Below, in pieces: positions 47,101-58,895 of a DNA stretch of 64,000 nt (positions within the stretch are counted from its first letter, which is position 1; each line of letters begins with the position of its first letter). A program made the position numbers and the translations under genes. This DNA is from Stenogyne calaminthoides (Eukaryota > Streptophyta > Magnoliopsida > Lamiales > Lamiaceae), in contig JBBCBC010000037.1 of the NCBI GenBank assembly GCA_037126765.1, positions 12,219,263 to 12,283,262 of the forward strand. Direction: 5' to 3'. A model generated the notes under the pieces. The model saw only the letters and a program-made list of their open reading frames with translations. It was not told the origin of the DNA and searched no databases.

Positions 47101-49252
47101 AAAAATCCCACCAAATTCTCTCTAATTTTTTGCAAAGAAAAGTTCAGTCTCGAAAGTGCCGTGTCTGTTTTCAAAATGAAGGATCCGACACAGATCCCAT
47201 ACCAGTATCCGTCGGATACGTATCCAACACGGGTACGGGTGCCGATTTGAAGGATCCGAGCATCAGAGCTTTCGAGAGTTAACTAAATCATAGAGTACAG
47301 ATATAGCCATCAAAATTTAAATCCCTGAAATATGGCTATCAAATCAGAAGAATTTTGGGGAAACCAAAGCCTAAATTTCCCTACAATAAGAAAACAAATA
47401 CAATTAAACAGAAGGCAAAACAAACTGCAACATCACAGCACTAGTTCTAATAACTGTACAATGGACGCGAGGTAGGTAGGGGGGTGCCTACGAGAAAATC
47501 ATCAACTGAAGAATTTTTAGATACAGAAAGCATGATAGAAATTGTGAGGTGGCCAGGAGTCCTGTTTGAAGTGGACAGTAGTCTCTGAATTCCCAAATGC
47601 ATCAGTTTTTCTCAATAATTTTAACAGAGGAGACAAGCTAACATTCTATTGGATATCAGCTTCTATCAGAAAAAATAACAGTGGAATCCAGATTCTTTCC
47701 ACAAAGACTGTAAGGATAGAAAGACTATTACTTTTCAGCAGCAAGAGTATTTCTTTCTTTGTTGAAGTCTTGAAGCCAATCTTCATCCTCATTATCAAGA
47801 TCATACTCAACAAATTCTCCAATTTCAGCCCGAGCTGTCAGTAACATAAATAAATTGTTATAGATTTTAAATTAATAGAATTATTAGCGTCCCAAATATT
47901 GACTAACCTCCTCTAGCCCGCAGGTATGATGTTGGTTGCATGAAAGTACGTGAGTAGTCCCTTTCATATGTGTCGACAACCACGAACTCAGGAATAGGTA
48001 TTTCTGAAGCCACTTTCCTGACAGGTGTTTGTTGCACCTATAAGTTTACAACTATGGCATCAGTTGAAAAAAAAAATATGCAGATTCATGGCATTTTAAT
48101 AGTTCCTATGACAAAACAAGGAGCAAATTCCTCAAATTGCAAATATTGTCACTTGTCCAAAGCATCACAGAGTCTTAACAATATTAAACTCATTGTACGA
48201 CCTCTTGCAATCCTTTGCAACAAAGATCTAAACAAGTGAATTTGATTTTCCGATTTACGAATGATCATTGGAGGATGAGAAATTCTCACCTCCACTTCCT
48301 ACTATTAGTTCATTGTTTTGTGTAAGGTATTATTGAACAAGGAAGAAGGGTGCGGTCATGTAGTCAGTTCACTACAGCAGTCAGCTAAGAAGGTCGTACA
48401 TTAAGAAGGGTCATCTAATTCAATTGTGCTTGTTCGTTTGATGAGCCCTCAGCCCACATATGCTCACAATCGGTTTTAAATTGGAAGGAGACCACAACCC
48501 TCTTATCAGCAGCTTAGAACACTATAAATAGATTTTTCTGTCTGGAGCTGCTACAAATATATAATTTCAAATTATCACACTGCATCGTGCTCAGAGTCTG
48601 GAGACTAAATACTTTCCTTACTTCCTGGAAGATCTAACTATGCCACGGGAAGTTTAATAAAACACCCAGACAAGTCCTAAGCCTCAAATCCATAGTCTCC
48701 ATTGTAGAACCTTGTTGCAGATGCAAAAGATAGCAATGCTCGCTGCCTAATAACGGAATGCTTTAACAACAGAAACACATAATTATAAAACAATCATGGC
48801 AGGCTGTGCTCAGTAATATGTAGATCAGAATTAAACACCATATGTTCTTTTGCCTGATAATATCATCTTGCGGACATCCCCAAATTCAATAATAAGTCAT
48901 AGTTATTACAATTGACTGATGATCCTTAAAAAGATGACAAGAGAAAAGCCATTGTATTCTTTTAATTAACTCTCACGTAAAAATGTTTATACATCAAATG
49001 GCTTTCACTACTACACAAAAATGTCTGATTGGCAAATGCAATTGGCAAAATCAGCTTATGTTAACTCAAAGTACATTTTGGTAGCTAAAGTGAACATTGC
49101 ACCTCATTATCAGCCTCCACAGCCAGGCGGAGTATCTGGGAGTTACGAGTAGAAGTTGGGAGCTCGTCATCCTCAAAGTCCTTATAAGATTTTAAAATTG
49201 GGAGCTTCTTGTTGATGTCAAGCGGTCGAGGCCTAAATGAGAGCCTGCTCAT
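41150..49252 (-). CDS. EPL1: Enhancer of polycomb-like protein (EPL1, NuA4 subunit)
   Basis: EPL1 joins the histone acetyltransferase module to the NuA4 complex, which acetylates H4 and H2A.Z in the nucleus. Exons, in coding order: 49252-49103, 48037-47908, 47834-47732, 46600-46477, 45240-45175, 44557-44519, 44132-44052, 43956-43909, 42736-42686, 42590-42522, 41912-41670, 41407-41150. The chain keeps frame and gives 453 residues, close to other plant EPL1 proteins. The N-terminus has the conserved SRLSFRPRPLDINKKLPI. The EPL1 domain covers about residues 1-190, including DTYERDYSRTF and IGEFVEYDLDNEDEDWL. Residues about 231-290 form a charged coiled coil. The C-terminus is Pro/Ser-rich with an RIGRGGRIVFDRWNP motif. 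Intron 3 holds a hAT MITE. Plants often carry two copies (EPL1A, EPL1B); I cannot say which this is. Confidence 0.9.
46801..47268. mobile_element. hAT MITE, 468 bp, in EPL intron 3
   Basis: Flanked by perfect 8-bp duplications CTTTCGAG (46793-46800 and 47269-47276). Ends are CTATGTTGCTTGG and, inverted, CTCTGATGCTCGG (10 of 13 match). Subterminal zones repeat GGACACGGGTA and GGATCCG. No ORF. Eight-base duplications fit the hAT superfamily. Confidence 0.85.
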
Positions 49253-50417
49253 AGCATCAAATCATTCCCGACTTCAATAAGCTACCCTTTCCCTCTATCT
49301 GCCACCATACCAAGTGGCCACTTTCTTATCCCTGCGGTCAATAATACAAATTCAGGACTTCAAAGAATAAAAAAAATAAAATTAATCGTCATTGACGTTT
49401 TATCAGCATATTACCTTATTGAATACATTGAAAGCAACAATTTAAACACACCGGATTTTTTAGAGAAAAACAGAAAGGGCGGGGAATACAGAAATGTAAT
49501 ACGTCACAACCCTAACTTCATAGTTCGAGTTCAAAATTATAAAATTCGCGCCCTAAAAACGTCACAAAACCCTGCGGCACACACATGCATTTACATCCTA
49601 TCTATGCACACCTAGAACCCGACACTTGAGCAGAGATATACGTATACGGAGCGACAAATTCCACGAGCTGGCATGAATATATGAACGTAAAAATAGTAGC
49701 GGAGGAGGACAATAGTATTGAAAAAGGAAGAAAACTTTGTGAGAGAATCAGTGCTGTAATTGATTGCAATGGAAATTGAGAGAATTTTGTGGATTAGGGT
49801 TTGTGTAATTGCAGTAAGGAAAGCGTTGTACACTAATGGGGGACAGAGAGCAGAAGACCCGTATTGTCGTGATCCGACCCGAATTCGTATACAAATGGAG
49901 AAATGAGAATGGGCGCGAGAGCAGTGTCTTCGTCACAATTTGTTCATTGTTTTACTTTTGAGGGAAGTCGTTACTGGGCCGGGCTTCCAGGCCTAGGAAT
50001 TATAACATGGCCCATTTTTCAAAACTACTAATTTTTATTTTTGAGGAGTGGGCTCAATCTGAGCATTAACGATGATGAATTTACATGCGTCTATGTTGAT
50101 TAGTGTAGCAACCATCAAAACACTTATTTTTGTAATTATATATGTCAATTATTTTTTCTAATTTATTTACTATATAATTGTTACTGAACTGCATTATAAT
50201 TAATTTGATTGTAGACTTTTAGTGACTATAAACTGAAATTACCAAATCGTACAGAACAAGACATATTCGACCAATAGTTTGATAATTGTATTTTATTTAT
50301 TAGAATATTATTAGGTGTGTTTGTGATATTGGTTACAAATACTTATACATTTAAATGTACAAATTTTATATAAAAATCCAAATTTTTAAGAGTCATTACT
50401 AATTATAAAAATTAATA
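49253..50417 (-). other. EPL 5' leader and promoter region
   Basis: Holds the EPL leader, probably spliced, and its promoter up to about 49950. Two telo-box-like words are visible. Beyond 50000 the sequence is AT-rich without features. Confidence 0.5.
49794..49802 (-). promoter_or_regulatory. Telo box (AAACCCTAA)
   Basis: AAACCCTAA in the EPL sense direction, about 545 bp upstream of the ATG; a second, partial copy lies at 49508-49515 on the other strand. Telo boxes are common near start sites of plant translation and chromatin genes. Confidence 0.5.
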
Positions 50418-50686
50418 CTTCATCCGTTTTGCAATAAATTTTCTTTTAACTTTTTTTAATGAAATTAAGATGGACATATATTGATAATTTTGCCCTTATC
50501 TTATGAATTTTTTTTAAAAGAATTTTCATGATTTTTGCTTACCATAAAAGATTTTTTTTCCACATATCTCAATAATTAAGAGTATTTTCTAAATTTTAAA
50601 TAAGGGCAAACTTAGGAGAAATGGTGCAAAATATGCTAAAAGAACGCGAGAAAAATAAAAGGATATTTATTGCAAAACTGATGGAG
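50418..50686. mobile_element. Stowaway MITE, 269 bp
   Basis: Inverted ends CTTCATCCGTTTTGCAATAAAT and (inverted) CTCCATCAGTTTTGCAATAAAT match at 20 of 22 positions and are flanked by TA (50416-50417 and 50687-50688), the Tc1/mariner-type duplication. No ORF. Confidence 0.85.
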
Positions 50687-51313
50687 TATTAAATATTATG
50701 TGAACTTATTAATTAGCAGTGATGCAAAAGTCGGTCTAGGCGGCGTCTAAGCGCTAGGCGGTCGTCTGCCAAACCGATTTTGCCTAGGCGACCAAGTTGG
50801 GGGCTAGGCGGCTAAGTCGGGAGCTAGACGGGTTTTTTATTTTTTTTTCCCAAAGAGAAGACGTTGTTTCAATTATTAATTAAAAAAATACAATCAACAT
50901 AAATAAAATCTGTCCAAATTCAAATTGAGAGAATTGGTTGCCGTCATTTGCTCGTTGTCCGCCCAACCAAGTGTCCAAAACTAAGGTATTATTTGATAAT
51001 GACAGAATTTGTTCTTAGAATAAGTTGATGAAAAGACAAATATTGATAATTTTAACTATACTAAAATTCCAAAAACACATATTTCTTTAGTTTTTTTATG
51101 TTAAATTAATTTCCGTGTACTGCATAATGGATAATGTATATGAGAAAAGATATTTGAATTGTTATCTTGATTTAGATGGTTGTATAATGAATTTGATAAT
51201 TAATTTTAAAGTATATTTTTGTTATAAGATATTAATAAATAGTAAATAAAACTCATTTAGATGAAAAAAAAAAAAAAATGACTAGTCCCTGCCTAGGCGG
51301 CATAAGCGCTAGG

Positions 51314-54300
51314 TAGAGTTGCACAAACGGTTCGAACCGCCTGTTCCCGGTTCCAAAAAGTTGGAACCGGAACCGAACCGTGTAAAATACTTTAACGGTT
51401 CCGGTTCCGGAGGTTCCGGTTCCAACGGTTCCAGTTCCATCCGGTTTCAACAGTTCCGGAGGTTCCCGGTTCTGGAACCGTTTTTTTTTTTTATCTTTGT
51501 CAAAATACAAAAAAAATAAAAAATTGAAGTAAATTTAAAGAAGATGAAGCAAAATCTTATGTTATTAAACATACAAAATTATAAATAACAAACAACTCAA
51601 AAAATTTACATGACACAATAATTTAATACATTACAAAAATTACAATTTACAACTTACAAGTAACATGTTAAATTGTTAATGCTACAAATACAAGTGTACA
51701 ACTTATAATTACAATTAAAAAAATTACAAATAATGAAAAGAAGATAAAAAAAAAAAAAGGGCTTGGGCATAATTTTAAATTTTAAACTTAGAAAATTCTA
51801 AGTTAGAAACTTAAAATTATGTTGTCTACGTATCCGATTAGAATCAAAGCCCACGTAGTTCTCTTACCTTGTTTCTTACCTCAAGACTTAAATCTTAAGA
51901 AGATTTAAGCTTCACTTTCGGTTTCGGTTGTGTCGTCGATCACACTATCTTCGCTAGAATCCGCGCTAAGAGCTTCATCTTGTGTTCGATCTTCGACTTT
52001 CACCCAATCATCAAGTAAACATTGGTTTTCCAAGTGCTCAACTGGCAATCTTGAACGCCTTTCATTCAAGATATGTCCACCCAAGCTAAATGCTCGTTCA
52101 ACGGCTACGGTTGAGACGGGACATGCATATACCTCTTTTGCAATCATACTCAACATCGGATAAGCATCTAATCTCCTCGACCACCACTTTAAAATATCAA
52201 AATTTTCTAATTCTCCCGGTTGATACTCAAAAGAATGTGTATTTAGAAATTTTTCAATTTCTAAGAAAACATTTGATTGTCTTGAGTTGACGTTGTTGAT
52301 ATCGTTCTTTAGAAAAATTATCTAAACGGGAAAATTTACCATAAAGACCACGACCAAGGGATTGAGTACCACCACATCCACTAGTAGTACTAGTAGCACC
52401 ACGAACACTAGTAGAATCACCACTAGTAGGACCAAATTGAATTTTATATTCTCTAAAATCATCCATAAGAACTTGTTTAGATTTTTGGACAACCACAATA
52501 GGAGAAGGGGTGTTATCATCTGTAATATGAAATAAAGCATCATAATATATAGAAATTGATTCTTGCACTCCATATATTCTTACTCTATGATCAAGTATTT
52601 TAGCAGTTATAAACACATCGGGAATATATAAAAAATATTTCATCCATTTGACTTTCATTGAACTAATAGCATTATATAATATTTCATTTGGATCACTACA
52701 ATCTAGAGTAATTGCAATTCTAACACATTGATCTAAAGCAAGAATAGAAGTAGGATAATACGTACCGGATAATTGTGTAGTAGCTTCATTAAAAACTTGC
52801 AACATCTCACATAAAGTAGCACATGAATCCCATTGACTAGGAAATAAAGTAATACCACATTGTTCTTGTGCAAAAAAATCACATAATGCATTTCTATACT
52901 CATAAGATGCACTTAACATTTTATAAGTTGAGTTCCATCTAGTAGCAACATCAAGTGAAAACTTTTTAGGAGTAAGTTTATTAACTACACAAATTTTTTT
53001 CCATCTTTTTAAAACTTTTTAATGTCTAACCAAATAACCAAGTGCATGTTTAATAGGAGCAACATTCATTTTTAAAGAAGATAAACCATCTTGAACACAC
53101 AAATTTAAAATATGACAAAAACATCTTACATGAAAAAATCTACCACCAATTGATGGTTGACAAATTGCAATAAGTTCATCTAAACTAGCCGTATTAGCAT
53201 TTGCATTATCAAATGAAATTGAAAATATTTTTGTAAGAATGTTGTACTCTTGCAAAACCGTACGAATTTTTAGAGCAATATTAGCGGCCGTATGCTCAGT
53301 ATCAAACTCTCTATATGCAATTAAACGTTTTTGAATTGTCCACGTATCATCAATCCAATGACAAGTAATGCCCATATAATTATGCTCTTGAAAATGATAA
53401 CTCCAAATATCCGAACATATAGAATCTTTTTTAGTTAATCTAGAAAACATGCTAGTCATTTCATCTCTTATTTCTTTAGTCATTTTATCAATTTCACGGG
53501 TAATAGAAGACCGTGAAATTTTTTGGCCGAAGGATTATAAGCCATAGTAACCCACTTTTCAAAACGAAGATCATTTGCAAAACGAAAAGGAAGATGTTTA
53601 GAACAAATAAGTTTAGTTAATTCTCTTCTAGCAACCTTAACATTATATCTAAATAAACTAGTAGGATTACTTACTTCACCACCTTCAGAAGACGCCGTGA
53701 ATCCACGTAGTTTCGCTTTTGAGATGTAGTCATTCCCAAGACTTCTTTATGTTTTGCCAACAAGTGTTTTTTAAATGTTCCATATCCACCATCTTTCTCA
53801 AAATGATAAACATTAGTGCAATAGTTACAATAAACTTTAAATATATTTACCTCATCGGTTGCCACTTTTTTGAAGTGAATGATGAATATTTCGGATGCAA
53901 GAACTCTACATCTTCTTTCTCTGCCTTGAGGTGGAATGACCTCCTCCACATTTTCTTCGTTTTCATGAGGACCATGTCCATAACCATGAGTACTTTCTTG
54001 AGTACCACCACGAAGTTGTTGAAATTCTTTATTTGAAAAAGTGGCATCCGCATAACCGGACCAAAGACTTCGCTTATTTCCTCCACACTCCATGGAATAT
54101 TGAATTGTGCAAGAGAGGAGGAGGAGGTGGAGGAAAATCGGAAGTCATCGGACTCTTTTCTTTTCCTCCTCTAGAAGATGATGGTCGAGATGATCCTCCT
54201 ATTTTTGACATTTTTTTTATGTAATATAAAATATAAAGTAAAGTGTATATAATATAAACTATATACTATAATGTATAAAATATATCAATATAGATAATAT

Positions 54301-54683
54301 ATGAAGTATGAACTATGAACTATAATGAAGCTTATAAAGTTAGAACAAGAGAATTAGAGAGATGAAGAAGAAATGATCAATTTGGATCAAGTTGGTGCAA
54401 GAAAATGAATACAAATGAAGGGGTATTTATAGAGTTTGGGAAAAAAAAAAAAAACGGTAACATTTCATATTGAATCTCGACCATTGGATCAAAAAACGGT
54501 AACATTTGACTCAATCTCAACCATTAAATAAAAAAAAAGACAAGAACCGGCGGTTCACGGTTTGAAAGCAGTAGGAATCGGAACCAAACCGTGTAATAAA
54601 GGTTTTCAGTTCCGGTTCGTCACGGTTCTGGTTTATCCGATTCCGGTTATAACCGCCGGTTCCGGTTCGGATTGACAACTCTA
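51314..54683 (-). mobile_element. Inner hAT element, 3370 bp, with transposase remnant
   Basis: Flanked by 8-bp duplications GCGCTAGG (51306-51313) and GGGCTAGG (54684-54691), 7 of 8 identical. Ends are TAGAGTTGCACAA and, inverted, TAGAGTTGTCAAT. Both subterminal zones (51327-51480, 54545-54670) are rich in GGTTCCGG/CCGGAACC words, as in the hAT at 7214-9465. It encodes the transposase pseudogene on the minus strand. Confidence 0.9.
51905..54211 (-). pseudogene. hAT transposase (RICESLEEPER type), nearly full length, frameshifted
   Basis: Start codon candidate at 54211 (MSKIGGSSRPSSS). Segment 54093-53671 has the BED finger (YCNYC, then HLLAKH). Segment 53483-53019 has SDIWSYHFQEHNYMGITCHWIDD (first catalytic aspartate region), FSISFDNANANT (second) and FHVRCFCHILNLCVQDGL. 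Segment 52919-52254 carries the LSGTYYPTSILALDQCV region and DUF4413-like sequence. Segment 52156-51905 is the hAT C-terminal dimerisation domain (CPVSTVAVERAFSLGG, including the catalytic glutamate). At least three frameshifts or stops break it, so it is inactive unless they are sequence errors. Confidence 0.85.
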
Positions 54684-55037
54684 GGGCTAGGCTGTTCAAA
54701 TCCGTCCGACTACCAATTTCCTGGATTCTGCACCCTTGTTAATTAGTAGAAGAGTAACATATCATCACTCCAGTTGTATAATGCAACTAGTGAAATTTTG
54801 ACTCATAAAAATTCAGTCGAATAATTTTTTATTTTGTCATTAAAATTGTTTGTATATTAAAAGTTATTAATATTTTTCAATATACAAAATAATACTTTTA
54901 TTTATGTAAAATTATTACTATTATTTTCTATGTGTGAAGAAGCTTTGAGGCATACAATGACACATAAATTCTTCGTGTATTTTATAGGTATACATAAATT
55001 CTTCTTGTATTTAATTTTAGAGAGATGGTATTTGAAT

Positions 55038-55957
55038 TAGGGTTGTTCACGGAGTTTGGAGATTATCGAACCCGAACCGAAAAAGAACTGAACCGAAAAT
55101 AACTGTTGATTTTTTGACTTTTTCTGAACCGAACCGAACCGAAGATTTTTTGGATATGGACATGGATATTACTGAATTAACCGTACCGAAAAATCGAATG
55201 AAACCGCACCGAACCGAATAACCGATTTAAATATATAATAAATTTAATTATTAATTTATTTTGTATTCATTAAATTGTATTATAGATTATTGATATCCAT
55301 GTAATTTAATATTGAATATATCGTATGAATATTTTGGTGAGATATTAGAATATTTACTTCCTTATTTGTGATTTATAATTATCGAGAATCCTATAAAATT
55401 CTCAATTTGTAATTACGCATCCTTACTCTCTCGCACCAACTCATCGCTCTGTAGTCTGTACCTCTCGTCAATTTGGACAGACGAAAATTCACAATAAATT
55501 TTTAAATGTGTATTTTATTAGTCATGTTTAAATACACCATTGATGATGTCTTGAGTTATTTTATTATTTTTAATTAACTATTGCCCTATCATGTAATATG
55601 TTTGAGTCTGAAGGGTAGATGCATGAATATGGTTGAAGATGTATTGAATTAATGTGCATTTTGTGTAGATTACACCAATACTATTAAGAAAATTGTGATT
55701 AAAAAGAAAAATGATGGGTGATAGAAAAAAAGGAGAAAAAGGTTAAAAAAAACTGTTTCTTTTATCCGATCCGATCCGATCTGATTCAGTTATAATCGAA
55801 AATCCGTACCGAACCGTACCGAAAAGTTAAAAAACCGTACCTTTCCGAACCGAAGTTTTGGTATGGACACGAACACTCCAATTTTAAAATAACCGAACTT
55901 TGGTATGGACACGATAATTTTAAATATCCGTTTTGGTCCGTCATGTGAACAACCCTA
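55038..55957. mobile_element. hAT-type non-autonomous element, 920 bp, near the TWD40-2 promoter
   Basis: Perfect 8-bp duplications ATTTGAAT flank it (55030-55037 and 55958-55965). Ends are TAGGGTTGTTCAC on both sides, 13 of 13 identical when inverted. Subterminal zones repeat ACCGAACCG and CCGTACCG. No significant ORF. It ends 259 bp before the start codon of the next gene. Confidence 0.9.
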
Positions 55958-56216
55958 ATTTGAATTGTATAAATATGACACTTTTTGTTCTTTTTTATTA
56001 TTTCTCCAATAAGGTAAAATGAAGTAAAATTGATTCTCCCCGTTGTACATTGTCTTACAAGTATCAAAGCTCATCGCCAGAACAAAGTCATAGATTGAGC
56101 CGATCTGAGCCCAGCCCGCTCCCGGAAAGCCCGCTTTTGACTGAAGAAGCTTTGAGGTTTCTACTCTTCTAATCAGATCCATAGCTTAGTAGAATTGGGA
56201 GAGGTTTATAAACACA

Positions 56217-58861
56217 ATGCTGCGGTTGCGGGCTTTTCGCCCCACGAATGATAAAATTGTGAAGATTCAGTTGCACCCGACGCATCCATGGCTTGTCACA
56301 GCAGATGCATCAGATCATGTCTCCGTCTGGAATTGGGAACACCGCCAGGTTCTATCTTGTAATTTTTTAAAAAATTCGTATGAGCGTGTGATTAGAAATA
56401 GAAATTCGTCTGAGTGTGTGAATTTTGTGGTGGCTGTGGATTTTTAAGGTTTACTAATGGTGGTTTAGGTCATTTATGAGTTGAAAGCCGGCGGTGTAGA
56501 TGAGAGGCGTTTGGTTGGTGCCAAACTGGAGAAGCTGGCGGAGGGCGAAACAGGTACGATTCTTGGTTGGACTATGAAATCTGACAGAGCTCAACGATTT
56601 TCTGGCTTGAATTGTGATTGTTTCATTTTTGTTTTTTGGATGTTTATTTATTGTTGGATTGTTGCTAATATTTAAAATGTTCGAGTGTGAGTGGTGAACT
56701 GGTGATTGATGACTAGATATATCAAATATGACATGATTTACGGTTAGTTATGAAACTGACGATTCATTCATGGAGGAAATGATTTGGACCATGATTGTGA
56801 TCTGTGCATTGAGGGACATGTTAATTCTTATTGAGTTTGGCTGGGGATAGAAAGTGTTTATACTGAATCTCATTTTCTTGGAGATGATGAAAAGACTGAG
56901 CTGTGGATGTTGAGGGTTTCCATCCACTTCATCCCCATCCTGCCCACAGTTTCATTTGGTGTTCATTCTAGGATATATGATAAAAACATTGCTCAGGAAA
57001 TATTTGCTATTTTAGGAATGCCACTTACAGGCCTATGCACTTCCAGAGTTTGTGTTGGAGATATTGATCTTTTCTGTCTTGAATCTATTCTGGGTGGTTT
57101 TAATGACTGAATGCATTATGTTTTATTTGTTTGATATTTGTCAGAGACTAGAGGAAAATCCGCTGAATCCATTCGAGGTGGGAGGTATATTTCCACTGAA
57201 GCATTTCAAAACTCATATCTGTTGCTTTATGTGTCTTAAATCTGAGCTTGACATTGTGGTATGTGGTTTTCAAGTGTTAAACAGGTTAGCTTTTATGATG
57301 ACGATGTACACTATTGGCAACTTTGGCGAAATCGATCTGCTGCTGCTGAAGCTCCAACAGCTGTCAACAATATCACTTCAGCTTTCAGTTCCCCTGCTCC
57401 CTCAACAAAAGGACGCCATTTTCTTGTCATATGTTGTGAGAACAAAGCTATTTTTCTAGATTTGGTAACAATGCGTGGCCGAGATGTACCAAAGCAAGAT
57501 TTGGACAACAGATCTCTTCTATGGTAAGTATTAAACACATCTACAATTTCTTGAGTCTAACACTTTACCCAGACTTGAATATACAAAATCATATGATCCA
57601 AATTAGTGAGATATCATTGTGTTTACTGGGTTGCTTGTTGGGGTAGAGGTGGGAATTTAATTCTTGTAAATTTATCTCTGGGAAATGATAGCAAACGCGG
57701 GTCAATTTATGGTATTCTGGGGAAAGTATTTTGGCAGAGGGAGTGGAGATTTGTATTGAAGGTGAATGTGTTTGGTAGTTTTTCAAGGGGATGGAAAAAA
57801 AAAAGTGGTGTATTATAACGTAAAGGCTGTTCTTTTGTCATTGTTACTTAGATGTTTTTCACGTTAGATTTTATATCAAATCTGTTTTATCTTAGGAAAT
57901 AGCTATAGTGACATGTATGCTTGATATTTTGAGGGAATGAAGTACTGTTTTCTCCAATGTAAAGGACAAACCCATTTTAATTTTGAAGGAAAATAAGTGT
58001 GGGAGAGGAAACTAAATTTAGTGATAAGGTTCCGTTGGGTAGAAATAATAGGACTTCTTCCACTTTGAAGCATTGACTGCACAATGAGCTCAACCCTGTC
58101 AAATCAATTGCTAACATTCGAATGTGCACCTGACCTCATAAATAATTCTGTGTTATTCACTACTAAAGTTTTGGAAAGCCTAAAATGGTAACTTTAACCA
58201 TGAATATTTTTATACGATTGCTAATTTGGAGCGAACTCGTCACAGATTATATAGTTGGTCTTGCAAGGTTACTTCTGGATTGCAGACTGTCTAGTTTCAT
58301 AAAGAAACTGGAGTAATCCAATCCTTATGTTGCTCATCTTGTCTTACGGAATATTTTAATGTAGAACTGACATAAGAAACTAACTGATCGCTGCAATTTA
58401 TTCATGGAAAGTGGATTATTATTATCATCGTGAATGAGCAATCTTTCTCTGCTACACCTTCAAAAGTTATTCATGTGGCCCTCGAGGTGCAAATTACAAT
58501 TGAATTAGGACCCAATTTTGAAATCTGTGTTTTAGGATGGCTAAGAGCACACCAACTGCATACTGCTCACCATATGAAGATTTGTTTAAATTGCCTGCCT
58601 TCAGAATTTAGGATATGATCCTTGTCCTGGTCACTTGGACATAATAAAATTTAACATATTTATTTATTTTAAATTGTCCTTCTATCTGGTTGTGGGAACT
58701 GGGAAATATATCTAAGCCTTAATGAAAGAGCAATTGTCCTGACCATGTAAATTTTTCATGCAGTATGGAATTCTTATGTAGATCTACTGCTAATGATGGA
58801 CCTCTTGTGGCATTTGGTGGATCAGATGGTGTGATTAGAGTTCTTTCCATGCTAACTTGGA

Positions 58862-58895
<34 letters not shown>

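Larger units (their letters stand above)
50717..54738. mobile_element. Outer non-autonomous hAT element, split by an inner hAT
   Basis: Perfect 8-bp duplications TTAATTAG flank it (50709-50716 and 54739-54746). Ends are CAGTGATGCAAAA and, inverted, CAAGGGTGCAGAA (9 of 13 match). The left subterminal zone repeats CTAGGCGG and GCCTAGGCG. Without the inner element and one copy of its duplication the length is about 644 bp, with no ORF. Confidence 0.85.
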
